From: Phoronis pallida
Lineage: Eukaryota > Phoronida > Phoronidae
Direction: 5' to 3'
Assembly (NCBI GenBank): GCA_028565715.1
Contig: JAOXYC010132220.1
Coordinates: 1-13,734 of the forward strand
Length of the DNA stretch: 13,734 bases
Shown here: piece by piece, positions 1 through 13,734 of the stretch
How the letters are laid out: each line of letters opens with the position of its first letter
How positions within the stretch are numbered: position 1 is the first letter of the stretch
The notes under the pieces: model-generated
Database searches by the model: none
What the model was told of the DNA's origin: nothing
Seen by the model: the letters and a program-made list of their open reading frames with translations, nothing else
Position numbers and translations under genes: made by a program

Positions 1-280
1 AAGATTTTGTTTCATGTTCTAAAAGATCTTACACTCGTGAGTAAATTATAATTCGAAGCACTGGACTAACCAGTTAACTTCTGAATTATAATTTACTCAA
101 TTGATGATCTACCTGGGTGAATCATAATCTACATTTATTTATACCATGTACCATCTTACACTCGTAATGCAATATGAGATTTCTCAAACTTTTTTGTCAA
201 TATCCTCTGACACCAAATTTTCAGCTTTGAGGAAGTTGAACCTTTATTTTTTTTCACGTCAATCACATTCATAAACTAAC
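1..280. other. Intron, left window edge
   Basis: AT-rich intronic sequence after the last exon. It holds a hairpin at 38-99 and the 13-bp direct repeat ATCTTACACTCGT at 26-38 and 153-165. I see no exon here. Confidence 0.6.
38..99. repeat. AT-rich hairpin next to a 13-bp direct repeat
   Basis: TGAGTAAATTATAATTC (left arm, about 38-57) is the reverse complement of the right arm at 78-99 apart from one inserted base. The inner segment CTGG...CCAG extends the stem. The left base of the hairpin touches a 13-bp direct repeat (26-38) whose second copy is at 153-165. It could be a small non-autonomous element; no family recognised. Confidence 0.55.
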
Positions 281-13623
<13,343 letters not shown>

Positions 13624-13654
13624 CTGGATAAAACAGAGAATTGATACAATCTTG

Positions 13655-13734
13655 AAGACAGTGAATAGCAAGCACCATCTCAGCTAGGTAAAAACTAGCC
13701 ATACCTTCATCTATCATATCATCATGCCTAGATA
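13655..13734 (-). pseudogene. Partial tandem duplicate of the kinase exon
   Basis: Repeats 13551-13630 at an offset of 104 bp with only two substitutions, and runs off the window edge. It includes the acceptor-like TAG (TATCTAG instead of TATCCAG) and the codons from HDDMIDEG through the AIHS region. It lacks the final codons with GYVH and has no donor. Using its acceptor with the real donor would shift the frame (104 is not a multiple of three). A decoy exon fragment or an assembly duplication. Confidence 0.75.

Overview
This is a eukaryotic, animal genomic window. It is AT-rich, with short exons of 54-213 bp separated by introns of roughly 200-1250 bp that all obey GT-AG. Two tRNA-like sequences with recognisable internal promoter boxes sit in introns, along with a weaker third candidate and several small hairpin elements. 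The style (intron-rich conserved gene, tRNA-derived repeats, many small palindromic elements) fits a marine invertebrate, perhaps a bivalve or other lophotrochozoan. That placement is inference; no marker here fixes the species.

The whole window lies inside one gene on the minus strand, an orthologue of citron Rho-interacting kinase (CIT; fly sticky). I could chain 24 exons by splice sites and reading phase, from 13623 down to 281. They total 2,896 nt and about 965 codons with no internal stop and every phase compatible. Exons at 13528-13623, 12544-12637, 11763-11975 and 11146-11299 encode the C-terminal part of an AGC-type kinase domain (HRD, DFG, GTPDY, DWW motifs). The exon at 10601-10784 carries the AGC tail with the PPFIP segment and the FVGFTY hydrophobic motif. 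All remaining exons encode a long charged coiled coil. The N-terminal half of the kinase domain lies beyond the right edge. The end of the coiled coil and the C1, PH and CNH domains known from the family lie beyond the left edge.

The introns hold the accessory material. The largest (843-2084) contains a degenerate tRNA-like stretch and a CG-rich repeat block, part of which recurs inverted at 3251-3418. A 201-bp near-perfect palindrome lies at 5471-5671. Smaller hairpins lie at 38-99, 8067-8111, 8303-8443 and 9159-9245. The 12638-13527 intron holds two divergently oriented tRNA-like sequences.

The most interesting points concern gene architecture. An exon pair in the coiled coil is duplicated (6396-6491 with 5880-5990 against 5218-5301 with 4742-4852). 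An exon-intron boundary at 2319-2568 has been tandemly copied. The kinase exon at 13528-13623 has a partial duplicate at the window edge. I found no operon, CRISPR, viral gene or evidently new molecular system; the window reads as a well-behaved kinase gene with repeat-laden introns.
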